From Alphaproteobacteria bacterium (GTDB lineage Bacteria > Pseudomonadota > Alphaproteobacteria > Caulobacterales > Hyphomonadaceae), in NCBI GenBank assembly GCA_018969425.1, contig JAGWYJ010000007.1:1-64000 (forward strand): DNA of 64,000 bases, read 5' to 3'. Of this stretch, positions 55,319 through 64,000 are shown in pieces (position 1 is the first letter of the stretch; every line of letters begins with the position of its first letter). The translations under genes and the position numbers were made by a program. Under the pieces are notes generated by a model that was not told the DNA's origin, did not search any database, and saw only the letters and a program-made list of their open reading frames with translations.

Positions 55319-57205
55319 TCAGGGGGAGTGACCTGCGGACTTGAACCGGTGAGGCGAGAGGCGGTCCAGAACGTCGGCTTCGGCCGGCGACGGCTCGCCA
55401 AAAATGCGGCTCGTCACGGCCTCAGCGAGAAAAGGGGCCCAAAGATATCCGTGCGAGCCGAGCCCACCGATCATATAGCCGCTCGTCGGTCCTCCACCGC
55501 CCCCGGCGTCAGGTCGCTCGATGGGGCCTGCGAACGGCAGGCGGTCGGGTGTTGTGGCCCGCACAGAGGCCCGTGAGGCCGATTGCGGCAGGCGGTCCGG
55601 GAGGATGTCCGGCCTCAGGCGCTTCAGGGTCAGCCGATTGCTCTCCAGAGCGCTTGACGTGATGACGGCGCCCTCATCCGGGACCGGTTCGAACGTCGCC
55701 CCGTAAGCGACAGTGTCGAAGGCGCAGACGACATAACCGCCGTCCGCCTCGGCGTTCGCCTCGTTCGTCGGCCAGAAGCCGGCCTCGATCTGGCCGAGGC
55801 GGCCGGTCATCGGAGGGGACGTGGGGCCCAGAAGAAGGGACATGGAGAGAGCGGCGCACACGATCAGGACATCGCCCTCGAGCCGCTCGCCCGTCGAGAG
55901 TTCGACCTCCGCTCCTCGGCCCAGGCGGATGCGGCTCGCCTCGACCCCGGTGAGAACGCTTGAGCCGGCCAGAAGGGCCGTCAAAGCCTTCTCCGGTCGA
56001 ATGGCGAGGGCGCCAGGAAAGCGCAGTCCCTCTCCAGGCGCGGAGGGATCGAGCGCCTTGAGATGATCCGAAGTCAGCGGCGGGTCGGCCAGAAGCCGCT
56101 CGAAGCGGCGTCGGTCGCGTCCTGCTCCGGGACGACGCGTCGTTATCGCCGCAACAGCCGCATCGGGGCCGAGCCCAAGATAGATACGTCGTGAGAAAAG
56201 GTAGGCTTCGATCAGACCGCGCGCTTCCGGCGTATCCGTGACATCGAGCCGTGGCATCAGCAGGGCTGTGGGGTTTCCGCTGGCTCCGGCCCCGGGCCTG
56301 AGGCCTTTGTCGACCACAATCGTCTGACAGCCTCGCTGCGCGAGCGCATAGGCGCTCGCCGCTCCGGCGATCCCGGCGCCGATCACCAGCGCCCGCAGGG
56401 GGCGGCGGACATTTGGCTCCGCCTTTTGTTCGTAGTCGGCTCCATTGGTCGGCGGGATGTCTCCTTCGCAACTGGAGGGCGGCTCGGCTTGGGCTGACGT
56501 GGATGAAGACGTCAGGACAGCTTCGAGGCGTTCGCGTTTACGGCCGGCGCCAGGCCGTTTGGCGGGCGTGAACCCCGCCGCTGCGAGGGCCCGCCGCACC
56601 GGACCAGCCACTGTGTAGGTGGCGGCCCGCGCTCCAGGCGCAGAGAGGCGGGCGATCCCTCTCATGATTTCAAAGGACCACATCTCAGGGTTCCTGGCCG
56701 GTGAAAAGCCGTCAAGAAACCAGGCGTCCGCCCGCAGCGCGGCTCGCGGCAGGCTCGATTCGATAGGGCCGACATGGAGCGTCAGGACCACCCCGTCGGG
56801 CAGGACGAGTCTCTGGACTCCGTTGGCGCGGTCAGGCCAGCGCGCTCTTAGCTCGCGGGCGAGGTTTTGGACCTCTTCCCATGGAGCATGGGCTCGTTCG
56901 GCGGACGCAGCCGACATCAGCGCTCTCTCGAACGAGACCACATGAAGGCGCGCATCACCAAAAGGCCGGCGCGTCCGCCACAGGTCCCACAGAGCCAGAA
57001 ACGAGAGGCCGGATCCGAACCCCAGCTCGCCGACCGTGAACAGGTCTCGCCCCCGCCAGGCATCGGGAAGGCCGCAGCCGTCGAGGAAGACCGTCCGTTT
57101 TTCCTCAAGACCGCCTTCCGACGAGTAGACATCGCCGGTCTCGATCGAGATCGGCGTGCCGGTCGCGGACCAGTCGAGAAGGGGTTCGGGAGGCAATCGG
57201 GTCAT
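55319..57205 (-). CDS. mnmC: Bifunctional tRNA 5-methylaminomethyl-2-thiouridine synthesis enzyme
   Basis: A 628-residue fusion. The N-terminal half (about 1-240) is the SAM-dependent methyltransferase (GELGFGSGLSFLALW; WFLDGFSPARNPEMWS). The C-terminal half from about 270 is an FAD oxidoreductase (ALVIGAGIAGAASAYALAQRG, PTALLMPRLD) that removes the carboxymethyl group. Together they complete mnm5s2U34 in tRNA wobble positions. It diverges from the M16 peptidase with 47 bases between. Confidence 0.95.
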   Translation of the reverse strand: MTRLPPEPLLDWSATGTPISIETGDVYSSEGGLEEKRTVFLDGCGLPDAWRGRDLFTVGELGFGSGLSFLALWDLWRTRRPFGDARLHVVSFERALMSAASAERAHAPWEEVQNLARELRARWPDRANGVQRLVLPDGVVLTLHVGPIESSLPRAALRADAWFLDGFSPARNPEMWSFEIMRGIARLSAPGARAATYTVAGPVRRALAAAGFTPAKRPGAGRKRERLEAVLTSSSTSAQAEPPSSCEGDIPPTNGADYEQKAEPNVRRPLRALVIGAGIAGAASAYALAQRGCQTIVVDKGLRPGAGASGNPTALLMPRLDVTDTPEARGLIEAYLFSRRIYLGLGPDAAVAAITTRRPGAGRDRRRFERLLADPPLTSDHLKALDPSAPGEGLRFPGALAIRPEKALTALLAGSSVLTGVEASRIRLGRGAEVELSTGERLEGDVLIVCAALSMSLLLGPTSPPMTGRLGQIEAGFWPTNEANAEADGGYVVCAFDTVAYGATFEPVPDEGAVITSSALESNRLTLKRLRPDILPDRLPQSASRASVRATTPDRLPFAGPIERPDAGGGGGPTSGYMIGGLGSHGYLWAPFLAEAVTSRIFGEPSPAEADVLDRLSPHRFKSAGHSP

Positions 57206-57252
57206 GGTCAGCCTGTTCTTATCACGCTTGCCGGCGATGGGCAGGGGCGGTC

Positions 57253-60200
57253 ATGGCGCCTTCCCGGGTCGACAAGCCGGCGGGCGGAAGGCATAGACGG
57301 AGAGTGACGCACCTCTCGATCGCCGCGGAAGACTCTCGATGTCGCCTTCATCCAAGGCGATCCCCGTCTGCGAGCTCAGCGCTTCGTGGCGGCGATCTGC
57401 TTCGTTGGGTCTGGGGGGCAGTCCTGCCCCTGACGCTTGTCTTCGCTTTTTTCGCCGTTCTTGTTCCCAGCCCTGTCGCCGCGCAGCCAGCGGCCCGGGG
57501 GTCGGCCTGGCCGCATGATTCGAGCGATATCGCACCCGACCCTGCTACGGTCTTCGGGCGCCTCGACAATGGTCTGCGCTATGCTCTTCGGCGGGGAGAT
57601 CAACCCCCTGGAGCCGTGTCGATCCGTCTCTCGATCGATTTCGGATCGCTTTACGAAAGGGAGGACGAGCGCGGTCTCGCTCATTTTATAGAACATATGG
57701 CGTTCAATGGTTCCAAGCGTGTGCCGGAAGGCGAGCTCGTGGCGCGCCTCGAGCGGATCGGTCTCGCCCTGGGTCCCGACACGAACGCCAGCACCTCGTT
57801 CGAGCATACCGTCTACTCACTCAACCTTCCCGCGTCGAACCCTGATCGTATGAACGAGGCCTTGAGCCTTCTCCGGGAGATCGCTTCAGAGCTGACATTT
57901 GATGCCGCAGCCATTGAACGCGAGCGCGGCGTGGTGATGGCTGAGTATCGAAGGGGCGACACCTATGTGAGTCGGCGCTCCGATCAGCAGCTCGCCTTCC
58001 TCCTGCCCGGTGCGCTCGCTGCCGCTCGTTCCCCGATCGGCGTTCCCAAGGCGATTGAGGCCGCCTCGCGCGATGCGATGATCTCTCTTTACGATCGATA
58101 TTACCGCCCCGAACGCGCCCTCATCGTTATTGTGGGAGATATCGAAATCCGTGAAGCCGAGCAGGCGATTACCCGATGGTTTGCAGACTGGACGGCCAGG
58201 GGACCGGCGGGAAGTCCGCCGGATGTGGCTTATCGTCTTCAGGTGCGGGCGCCTGAGGCCTCGGTCTTTGTGCACGAGGACGGAGGCGATGGGGTGCTGG
58301 TCTATTCCCTGTCAGCTTCCCCTCGATCACCTGATACGGTCGCCTCGAGGCAAGAGGCCGGCCTGGTTCAGCTGGCTGCGGCTGTTCTTAATCGTCGCCT
58401 CGCCAGCCTTGCCTCTTCGGTCGATCCGCCCTTCCGGGCCGCCTCGGTTCGGTACTGGGAGTTTCTATCCATGACGGGGATAGTGTCCGGCTCGGTATCG
58501 GTCAGGCCAGGGGGCTGGAGCGATGGGATTGAGGCGCTGGAGCAGGAATGGCGTCGCGCATTGCTCTATGGGTTCTCAGCGGAGGAGATCGACCGGGAGG
58601 TCCTCGCCCTCAGAAACGCGCAGTCCCTGGCCGCGCGTCGTGAAAGCGCCCGCAGCTCGCCTCTCCTGGCTGATCAGCTTCTGGCCGCCACCCAGTCGGG
58701 CCAGGTGTTCTCGAGCCCATCGGCAGGTCTCGAACGTCTCGAAGCGTGGCTGCCGGGCGCAACGCCAGAGCGCGTCCATCAGGCTTTGCGCACGTCTCTT
58801 TCGATTTCGACACCGCTTTTCTTTGTCACGGCGAGTTCCCCGGCGCCCGATCTTGACCGAAGCGTGGTCCAGGCATGGGAGCAAAGTGCGATGGCGGCGG
58901 TAGAACCTGTCGCGAGCCGCCCTGCGCCTGTCTTCGCCTATACCGATTTTGGACCGCCAGGAGAGGTCGTAGAGGATCAGCGGCTGTTGAAGGTCGACGC
59001 ACGCGCCGTTCGTTTCGCCAACAATGTCCGACTATTCGTCAAATCGACGGACTTCCAAAGCGATGTCGTACAGGTTTCGTTGCGGGTCGGAGGAGGAGAA
59101 GCCGCTTTTCCCGAGACGCCTCCCGGGCTCTCGCGTTTGATGTCTGCCTTTTCCGACGGCGGTCTGAAGGCCCATTCCTCGGACGAATTGCGCTCAATCG
59201 TCTCCGGACGCGCGGTCCAGACCGGATTTGGAGCTTCGGCAACCGCATTTGGAGGCGCCTATGTGACCACGGCCGCGGACCTCTCCCTGCAGCTTCAGGT
59301 TGCGACGGCCTTTCTCACCTCCCCGGGTTGGCGGCCGGAGGCGGAGCGTCGCTGGCGCGAGGCTCTCGAGGCGGCGATGCCGAAATGGGACGGAAGCGCA
59401 TCGGCTGTTCTCGCCACCCGCGCCATGAGGGAGCTCGCCTCCGGCGATTCCCGCTTCGGGGCTGATCCGGCGGATAGGGCGATAGATCGGACGTTTGAGG
59501 AGCTCAAGGAGGTGTTGACGCCCGTTCTGAGTTCAGCCGCGATTGAGATCGCGATCGTTGGCGATATCGAGGAGGATGCTGCAATTCAGGCGGTGGCGGC
59601 GACCTTCGGCGCCCTGCCTCAACGCGACCCCGAGTTTGCGTCATCAATGTCCGTTCGTCCGGCGCGTTTCAGTCCGCAGAAAACCCCTTTGATCCTTGAA
59701 CACAAGGGTGAGCCTGATCAGGCGCTGGTTCAGGTTTTCTGGCCGGTAGTGCTGGATGCGGACCGTGACGTTCAGGAGGTCCGAGTTCTCGGTGTCCTGG
59801 CCTCGGTGATCCAGCTGAGGATTGTTGCGTCGCTTCGTGAGGGTTTAGGGCTCAGTTACGCCCCGGTCGCCGCCGCATCCGTATCGTCATCAATTCCGGG
59901 TTGGGGCGTGGTTTATATCGGCGCCGAGGTCAGACCCGAGGATGTGAAGATCGTCTCTGAGACGATCCGGTCAGTAGCGAGCCAGATGCGCGATGGGGAG
60001 ATATCTCAGGACGAATTCATCCGTGCGCTGACCCCGCGCCTCGAGCAATTGTCGGGATATCGGAAGTCGAACGCCTATTGGCTGTCTTTGCTCTCTCAGG
60101 CGCACTCGCATCCGGAGCGGGTGGGGATCTATGCCCTCGAGGCCGTTGAGGCGGGACTCCGGGCGATGACGCGCGAGGATCTCATTGCGGCGGCTCAAAA

Positions 60201-60276
60201 GTGGCTGGGACCAGAAGCAGGTCGGGCGGTGGTGATCGGCCCCGCGGGAGCCCCTCTCGACGTGCACGCGCGTTGA
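57253..60276 (+). CDS. M16 family zinc peptidase (PqqL/insulinase type), exported
   Basis: A 1007-residue two-module M16 peptidase. The inverted zinc motif is His144-x2-Glu147-His148 in LAHFIEHMAFNGS, with a downstream Glu in AIERERGVVMAEY. The second half lacks the metal motif, as usual, but keeps RIVASLREGLGLSYAPV. A hydrophobic stretch at about 54-75 (GAVLPLTLVFAFFAVLVPSPVAAQ) is a signal; the N-terminal extension before it is long. AGGGG six bases before the ATG supports this start. It is likely periplasmic. Confidence 0.93.
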   Translation: MAPSRVDKPAGGRHRRRVTHLSIAAEDSRCRLHPRRSPSASSALRGGDLLRWVWGAVLPLTLVFAFFAVLVPSPVAAQPAARGSAWPHDSSDIAPDPATVFGRLDNGLRYALRRGDQPPGAVSIRLSIDFGSLYEREDERGLAHFIEHMAFNGSKRVPEGELVARLERIGLALGPDTNASTSFEHTVYSLNLPASNPDRMNEALSLLREIASELTFDAAAIERERGVVMAEYRRGDTYVSRRSDQQLAFLLPGALAAARSPIGVPKAIEAASRDAMISLYDRYYRPERALIVIVGDIEIREAEQAITRWFADWTARGPAGSPPDVAYRLQVRAPEASVFVHEDGGDGVLVYSLSASPRSPDTVASRQEAGLVQLAAAVLNRRLASLASSVDPPFRAASVRYWEFLSMTGIVSGSVSVRPGGWSDGIEALEQEWRRALLYGFSAEEIDREVLALRNAQSLAARRESARSSPLLADQLLAATQSGQVFSSPSAGLERLEAWLPGATPERVHQALRTSLSISTPLFFVTASSPAPDLDRSVVQAWEQSAMAAVEPVASRPAPVFAYTDFGPPGEVVEDQRLLKVDARAVRFANNVRLFVKSTDFQSDVVQVSLRVGGGEAAFPETPPGLSRLMSAFSDGGLKAHSSDELRSIVSGRAVQTGFGASATAFGGAYVTTAADLSLQLQVATAFLTSPGWRPEAERRWREALEAAMPKWDGSASAVLATRAMRELASGDSRFGADPADRAIDRTFEELKEVLTPVLSSAAIEIAIVGDIEEDAAIQAVAATFGALPQRDPEFASSMSVRPARFSPQKTPLILEHKGEPDQALVQVFWPVVLDADRDVQEVRVLGVLASVIQLRIVASLREGLGLSYAPVAAASVSSSIPGWGVVYIGAEVRPEDVKIVSETIRSVASQMRDGEISQDEFIRALTPRLEQLSGYRKSNAYWLSLLSQAHSHPERVGIYALEAVEAGLRAMTREDLIAAAQKWLGPEAGRAVVIGPAGAPLDVHAR

Positions 60277-60421
60277 TCCGGTTTTGCGGCAGGCAAACTC
60301 CTGAACGGTAGATCGATGCAGGAATCCCAGCGATCGGCCAGAGCGTGATCATGACCGCTGGCGCACAAGAACCGGTGGGGAGCGATGGCGACCGTTGGTC
60401 GGGAGGGACTCGATTGGAGCT

Positions 60422-61285
60422 TTAGATAGTGACCCCGCCGAGGGCCTCTTCAAGTTGAGCAAACGTCGGCTGGCACTCGGATGGAACCTGTCCCCGACCG
60501 ATTTCGACAGACACCTGAGCGGCGTTGCCGTGGAGATGCGCCACCAGCACGTCTTTGATGATCTTATAGAATGCGGCCTCCTCGTCGATAACCTGCGTGA
60601 GACGGGCCGCGAAGGGGCCGACAAATCCGTAGGCGAGGAAGACGCCGAGGAAGGTTCCGACGAGCGCCGATCCGATCAGCTTGCCGAGATAGGCGGGAGG
60701 CTGGTCGATTGAGCTCATGGTCTTGATGATTCCGAGAACAGCGGCGACGATGCCGAGGGCGGGCAGCGCGTCGGCCATGTTCTGCAGCGCGTGAGACGCG
60801 CGGTGCGCCTCGTGGTGGTGCTTCTCGATTTGTCTGTCGATGACCTCCTCGACCTGATGAGGATCTTCGAGGTTCATCGTCATCATCCGGATGGTGTCGC
60901 AGATGAGGTCAGTGGCGAAGTGATCCTTCAGTATCTTAGGATAGTTCTGGAAGATCGAGGACTCGTTTGGTTTTTCAATGTGGGCTTCAATCGCTACCAC
61001 GCCCTTGGTCTTCATGGTTTTGGTCAGGATGAAGAGGAGAGCGAGCAGATCGGTGTAATCCTTGGCCTTCCATTTGGGGCCAGCCATCAGCTTCCCGATG
61101 CCGGCTCCCGCAGCCATAACAGTCTTGAATGAGTTTCCAATCAAGAAGGCGCCGACAGCAGCGCCGCCGATCATCATTAGCTCGAAGGGCATCGCGGCGA
61201 TGATTGTCTCCAGGTGCCCGCCGGCGAGGATAAATCCTCCGAAGACCATCGCGAAGACGACCACGATCCCTATGATCTGGAACAT
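60422..61285 (-). CDS. motA: Flagellar motor stator protein MotA
   Basis: MotA (287 aa) forms the proton-conducting stator with MotB. Four helices: about 4-21, 30-50, 171-192 (DALPALGIVAAVLGIIKTM) and 203-222. Cytoplasmic-loop residues that touch the rotor are present (between about 80-165). GAGGG seven bases upstream supports the ATG. motB is not in the window; motA and motB are also apart in Caulobacter. This implies a flagellated organism. Confidence 0.95.
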   Translation of the reverse strand: MFQIIGIVVVFAMVFGGFILAGGHLETIIAAMPFELMMIGGAAVGAFLIGNSFKTVMAAGAGIGKLMAGPKWKAKDYTDLLALLFILTKTMKTKGVVAIEAHIEKPNESSIFQNYPKILKDHFATDLICDTIRMMTMNLEDPHQVEEVIDRQIEKHHHEAHRASHALQNMADALPALGIVAAVLGIIKTMSSIDQPPAYLGKLIGSALVGTFLGVFLAYGFVGPFAARLTQVIDEEAAFYKIIKDVLVAHLHGNAAQVSVEIGRGQVPSECQPTFAQLEEALGGVTI

Positions 61286-61321
61286 TTGAGCCCTCAGCGA
61301 TGGGTCTTCCGACAGAGGGGA

Positions 61322-61338
61322 GCAGATACACTATCTGC
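61322..61338. repeat. palindrome upstream of motA
   Basis: GCAGATA-CAC-TATCTGC is a perfect 7-bp inverted repeat with a 3-base centre, 37 bases before the motA start. It follows (on the minus strand) a possible -35 TTGACC and could be an operator for a dimeric regulator or a 5'-UTR hairpin. No matching family is identified. Confidence 0.4.
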
Positions 61339-61430
61339 ATTAACACGCCCTTTCGGGTCAATCGTAAAAGGAGTTAAGAAAACCTTTTCGACCCTCGGTC
61401 GATGACGACGAGCGCGCTGTTCGCGATGGC

Positions 61431-62117
61431 TCAGCCTCGGCCTGCCGTAACCCCGACCGATTTCCTCGCTCGTTTCGAGGACGCTATGCTCGGTTTGGAT
61501 GGCGTCGATCCCTCCGGGGGCGGCGCGGAGGTTCGCGAGGCGGCGCGACGGGTTTCCTCCATCCAGTGCTTGCGGCACAGGGAGACGTACATATCCTTCT
61601 CGATACCCACCTGTCGTCCGGAGACAAGAGCGCGGCCCGTCTTGTCTCTTCGCACCACCATCGTAGCCTTCGATCCGCAGTGGCAGATGGTTCTGATTTC
61701 CCGAAGAGAATCTGCGATCGCAAGCAGTTCGGCCGAACCTTCGAAAAGTCTCCCCTGGAAATCGGTCCGCAGGCCGAAACACATCACTGGTATGTCCAGC
61801 CGATCGGCGACACGGGCGAGCTGCCAGACCTGGGCGGAGGACAGGAACTGCGCTTCGTCGACCATGACGCAGTCGATGCGACCTCGTCTGGATCGACGCT
61901 GGATCACGCTGAAGAGATTGGTGGAGGCGTCATAGACCTGGGCCGGCGCGCTGACCCCGATCCGGGAGGCGATCTCTCCCTGTCCGTTCGTGGCGTAGAG
62001 GGACGAGGTGAAGAGCAGCGCAGTCATCCCGCGCTCTTCATAATTGTAAGCCGCCTGCAGGAGCAGGGTCGATTTCCCGGCGTTCATCGCCGCATAGGAG
62101 AAATAGAGCTTGGCCAT
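61431..62117 (-). CDS. tdk: Thymidine kinase
   Basis: A 228-residue type II thymidine kinase (TK1-like) of the salvage pathway. The P-loop is NAGKST near 12-17, the Mg site VMVDEAQFL, then the lasso region FGLRTDFQGRLFEGS and zinc-ligand candidates in TICHCGSKATMV and SLCRKHW. The last 35 residues (after METTR-like EETRR) are a Ser/Pro/Arg-rich tail longer than in E. coli Tdk. AGAGGCGG precedes the ATG. Confidence 0.94.
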   Translation of the reverse strand: MAKLYFSYAAMNAGKSTLLLQAAYNYEERGMTALLFTSSLYATNGQGEIASRIGVSAPAQVYDASTNLFSVIQRRSRRGRIDCVMVDEAQFLSSAQVWQLARVADRLDIPVMCFGLRTDFQGRLFEGSAELLAIADSLREIRTICHCGSKATMVVRRDKTGRALVSGRQVGIEKDMYVSLCRKHWMEETRRAASRTSAPPPEGSTPSKPSIASSKRARKSVGVTAGRG

Positions 62118-62369
62118 GCCGCCTCTAATGCACCAGCCTGGCTTCTATCGCCAGTGAGTTTCAGGCGCGGGCGTGACGCCGCCAGCCTGAAAGGACAGGG
62201 GAAAGGAGCGATGTTGCATTTCGGGACATGACTCCGTCAAAAAGATTCCACAATTCATGTGTTTGTCAGCTGGCAGTGAAGACGCCCGGGATGCGCGTGT
62301 CCCTGGTCGATGAGCCCGGTCTCTGTGGCAATGTTTTGGGAGGCTCCGGCGGTGAAGATTGGAGACATA

Positions 62370-63887
62370 ATGATGAAACGTAAGGCGATGTTTGGAGCGA
62401 TTGGCGGCCTCGCCGCAGGTGTGGCCCTGACGGCCATAGCCGTAGGGGCGCCCTCATGGGCCAAGAACGATGATCAGGCTCGAACTCCGATCCAGACCTC
62501 CGTTCAATCCGGCGCACCCGCCGGCGGCTCATCCGTCGGCTGGGGGACGGTGCCGCGTCTCGCCGATCTGGTTGAGCGTGTCTCGCCTTCAGTCGTTCAG
62601 GTTTTGGTTCGTTCCCCGGCTCAGGCCGGACAGGCGGGCGGCCCGGGCGGGCTTCCGGACACATTTCGGGGGACCCCCTTCGAAGATTTCTTCGGCCGTC
62701 AGTTCGGGGCGCCGGGCGCTCCGTCTCGGGAGCTTCCTGATCGCATGGGGTCAGGATCCGGGTTCTTCATTGGCGACGGCTACATTGTGACCAACAATCA
62801 CGTCGTGGACGATGCGAAGAAGGTCATGGTCCGCCTGGTGGACGATCGGGAGATCGACGCTGAGCTTGTTGGCGTCGACCCCAAGACCGATCTCGCTGTT
62901 CTCAGGGTCAAAGACGCCGGATCTGTGCGAAGTCTTGAGTGGGGAGATAGCGACGCCGCTCGCCCGGGCGACAGCGTGTTCGCCGTGGGCGCGCCGTTCG
63001 GACTGGGCAACACCGTAACCTCGGGGATCGTTTCGGCCCGGGGGCGCAACATCAATTCCGGTCCGTATGATGACTTCATTCAAGTCGATGCGCCAATCAA
63101 TCAGGGCAATTCCGGCGGTCCGTTGTTCAACACAGAAGGCCAGGTGATTGGCGTGAACTCCGCTATCTATTCTCCGAGCGGCGGAAACGTAGGGATCGGT
63201 TTCTCCATTCCCTCATCCCTCGCTAAATCGATTGTCCGTCAGATTATCGAGAACGGGTCGGTTCAGCGAGGATGGCTGGGGGTCCAGATCCAGCCTGTCA
63301 CCCCCGATATGGCGAAAGGTCTCAATCTGAAGGAGCCGAAGGGGGCTATTGTTGCAGACGTCACTGACGCAAGCCCGGCGAAGAAAGCAGGCTTTCGTAC
63401 CGGCGACGTCATTCTGTCATTTGGAGACAAGGCCATTGACGAGGTCCATGACCTGACGCGCGCCGTCGCGGACACCAAAGCAGGGGCGAGCCGTGATGTG
63501 CGTGTTCTGAGAGCCGGTCGCGAACAGGTCCTTAAGGTGCGGATCGAGGCCCTCGAAGACAGCGTCGTCAAGACAGCGTCTCTGAGCGGATCCGGGGCGC
63601 CATCTGCAACTCCCGGCGGCCGTGTGGCTCTGGCGGATCTGGGTCTGCAGCTGTCTTCGGATGGGGGGGCGGTGATCGCAGATGTGAAGGTGAATTCTCC
63701 TGCATCGGACGTGGGCCTTCGCCCTGGCGATCGGATCGTCATGGTCAATCAGGTTGAGACGGCGACGACCGCAGACGTGGCCAAGGCGGTGGACGAGGCC
63801 CGCCGCCAGAAGCGCGAAGCAGTTCTCCTTCAGATCGACCGCGGCGGACAAAGGCAGTTTGTGGGGGTCCCGTTTCAGGCGGGCTAA
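62370..63887 (+). CDS. degP: Do/DegP family periplasmic serine endoprotease
   Basis: A 505-residue HtrA-type protease. The signal (AMFGAIGGLAAGVALTAIAVGAPSWA) ends near residue 30. The triad is His in TNNHVVDD, Asp in DPKTDLAVL and Ser in NQGNSGGPLFN. Two PDZ domains follow (about 290-380, GAIVADVTDASPAKKAG; and about 410-500, GAVIADVKVNSPASDVG). GGAGA precedes two consecutive ATGs. It degrades or refolds damaged periplasmic proteins. Confidence 0.95.
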   Translation: MMKRKAMFGAIGGLAAGVALTAIAVGAPSWAKNDDQARTPIQTSVQSGAPAGGSSVGWGTVPRLADLVERVSPSVVQVLVRSPAQAGQAGGPGGLPDTFRGTPFEDFFGRQFGAPGAPSRELPDRMGSGSGFFIGDGYIVTNNHVVDDAKKVMVRLVDDREIDAELVGVDPKTDLAVLRVKDAGSVRSLEWGDSDAARPGDSVFAVGAPFGLGNTVTSGIVSARGRNINSGPYDDFIQVDAPINQGNSGGPLFNTEGQVIGVNSAIYSPSGGNVGIGFSIPSSLAKSIVRQIIENGSVQRGWLGVQIQPVTPDMAKGLNLKEPKGAIVADVTDASPAKKAGFRTGDVILSFGDKAIDEVHDLTRAVADTKAGASRDVRVLRAGREQVLKVRIEALEDSVVKTASLSGSGAPSATPGGRVALADLGLQLSSDGGAVIADVKVNSPASDVGLRPGDRIVMVNQVETATTADVAKAVDEARRQKREAVLLQIDRGGQRQFVGVPFQAG

Positions 63888-63922
63888 ATCTTCCCGGGAG
63901 TTCGAGACGCGCACCCTGACGA

Positions 63923-63952
63923 GACGCCCGGTAGACGAGTCCGCCGGGCGTC
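63923..63952 (+). terminator. possible hairpin terminator after degP
   Basis: GACGCCCGG at 63923-63931 pairs perfectly with CCGGGCGTC at 63944-63952 around a 12-base loop, 35 bases after the degP stop. The run after it (ATTGCGTT) is not U-rich, so it may be a weak terminator or an mRNA-end stabiliser. Confidence 0.45.
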
Positions 63953-64000
63953 ATTGCGTTGAGGGAGAGCCGGAGGCCCCTTGCATCCATCCTGTCGCGC

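Noticed and set aside
62118-62369. Heat-shock (RpoH) or sigmaE promoter before degP
   Set aside because: I looked for CTTG/CCATNT-like and GGAAC-like pairs and found no convincing spacing.

Overview
The window is a GC-rich, gene-dense chromosomal segment from a Gram-negative alphaproteobacterium. It carries Tol-Pal, a Kdo pathway for lipopolysaccharide, a flagellar MotA, MsrPQ, a 6S RNA of alphaproteobacterial form, and gene neighbourhoods (fthC-ymdB, yebC, ruvCAB, ybgC-tolQRAB-pal-cpoB-tilS-ftsH) typical of that class. Parvularculales or a Caulobacterales/Maricaulales relative is my best guess, with low confidence. I see no insertion sequences, prophage, CRISPR array or integrase. Nearly everything is intact chromosomal core or near-core gene content.

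Layout. 0-8 kb: tRNA-Ala(CGC), a Tat-signal oligopeptidase B, an amidohydrolase, a yggT-DUF167-folD operon, a small HNH protein and msrPQ. 8-14.5 kb: 6S RNA, 5-formyl-THF cyclo-ligase, a YmdB-type phosphodiesterase, a VanY-like lipoprotein, tesB, a lipoprotein of unknown function, yebC and a PP2C phosphatase. 14.5-21.3 kb: a fused double ABC ATPase, threonine ammonia-lyase, a tandem FKBP lipoprotein, argE, a DUF3297 protein and cysQ. 21.3-34.6 kb: a nucleotide-sugar and envelope-glycan island (galE, a UDP-glucuronate epimerase-like gene, galU, glmS, glmM, gtrA, a HAD-UbiA fusion, kdsA, kdsD, kdsB, a histidine-phosphatase homologue and a DegT aminotransferase). 34.6-40.6 kb: mixed accessory genes, including four proteins I cannot assign. 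40.6-44.6 kb: ruvC-ruvA, then an antisense DUF445 gene and a SemiSWEET gene, then ruvB. 44.6-55.1 kb (minus strand): ybgC, tolQRAB, pal, cpoB, a YbjN-like gene, tilS, ftsH and a class B3 metallo-beta-lactamase. 55.3-64 kb: mnmC, an M16 peptidase, motA, tdk and a DegP/Do protease.

How the genes work together. The main theme is envelope construction. galU, galE, glmS and glmM make UDP-sugars and glucosamine-1-phosphate. kdsD, kdsA and kdsB make CMP-Kdo. The HAD-UbiA/GtrA pair looks like a route to a lipid-linked pentose donor. Tol-Pal-CpoB links the outer membrane to division, and FtsH, DegP, an M3 lipoprotein and an M16 peptidase handle quality control. A second theme is gene order. In many alphaproteobacteria 6S RNA, fthC, ymdB, yebC, ruvCAB, ybgC-tol-pal-cpoB-tilS-ftsH and glmM lie close together. 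Here the same genes are spread over about 47 kb, the tol/ftsH block is flipped relative to ruvB, and other genes lie between the pieces.

The points most worth checking are the kdsB-coupled histidine-phosphatase homologue that lacks its second catalytic histidine, the HAD-UbiA/GtrA pair, a palindrome that can hide the tolA ribosome-binding site in a hairpin with the tolR stop codon in its loop, the degenerate second FKBP domain, and the rearranged superoperon. I did not find a clearly new defence or mobile system.
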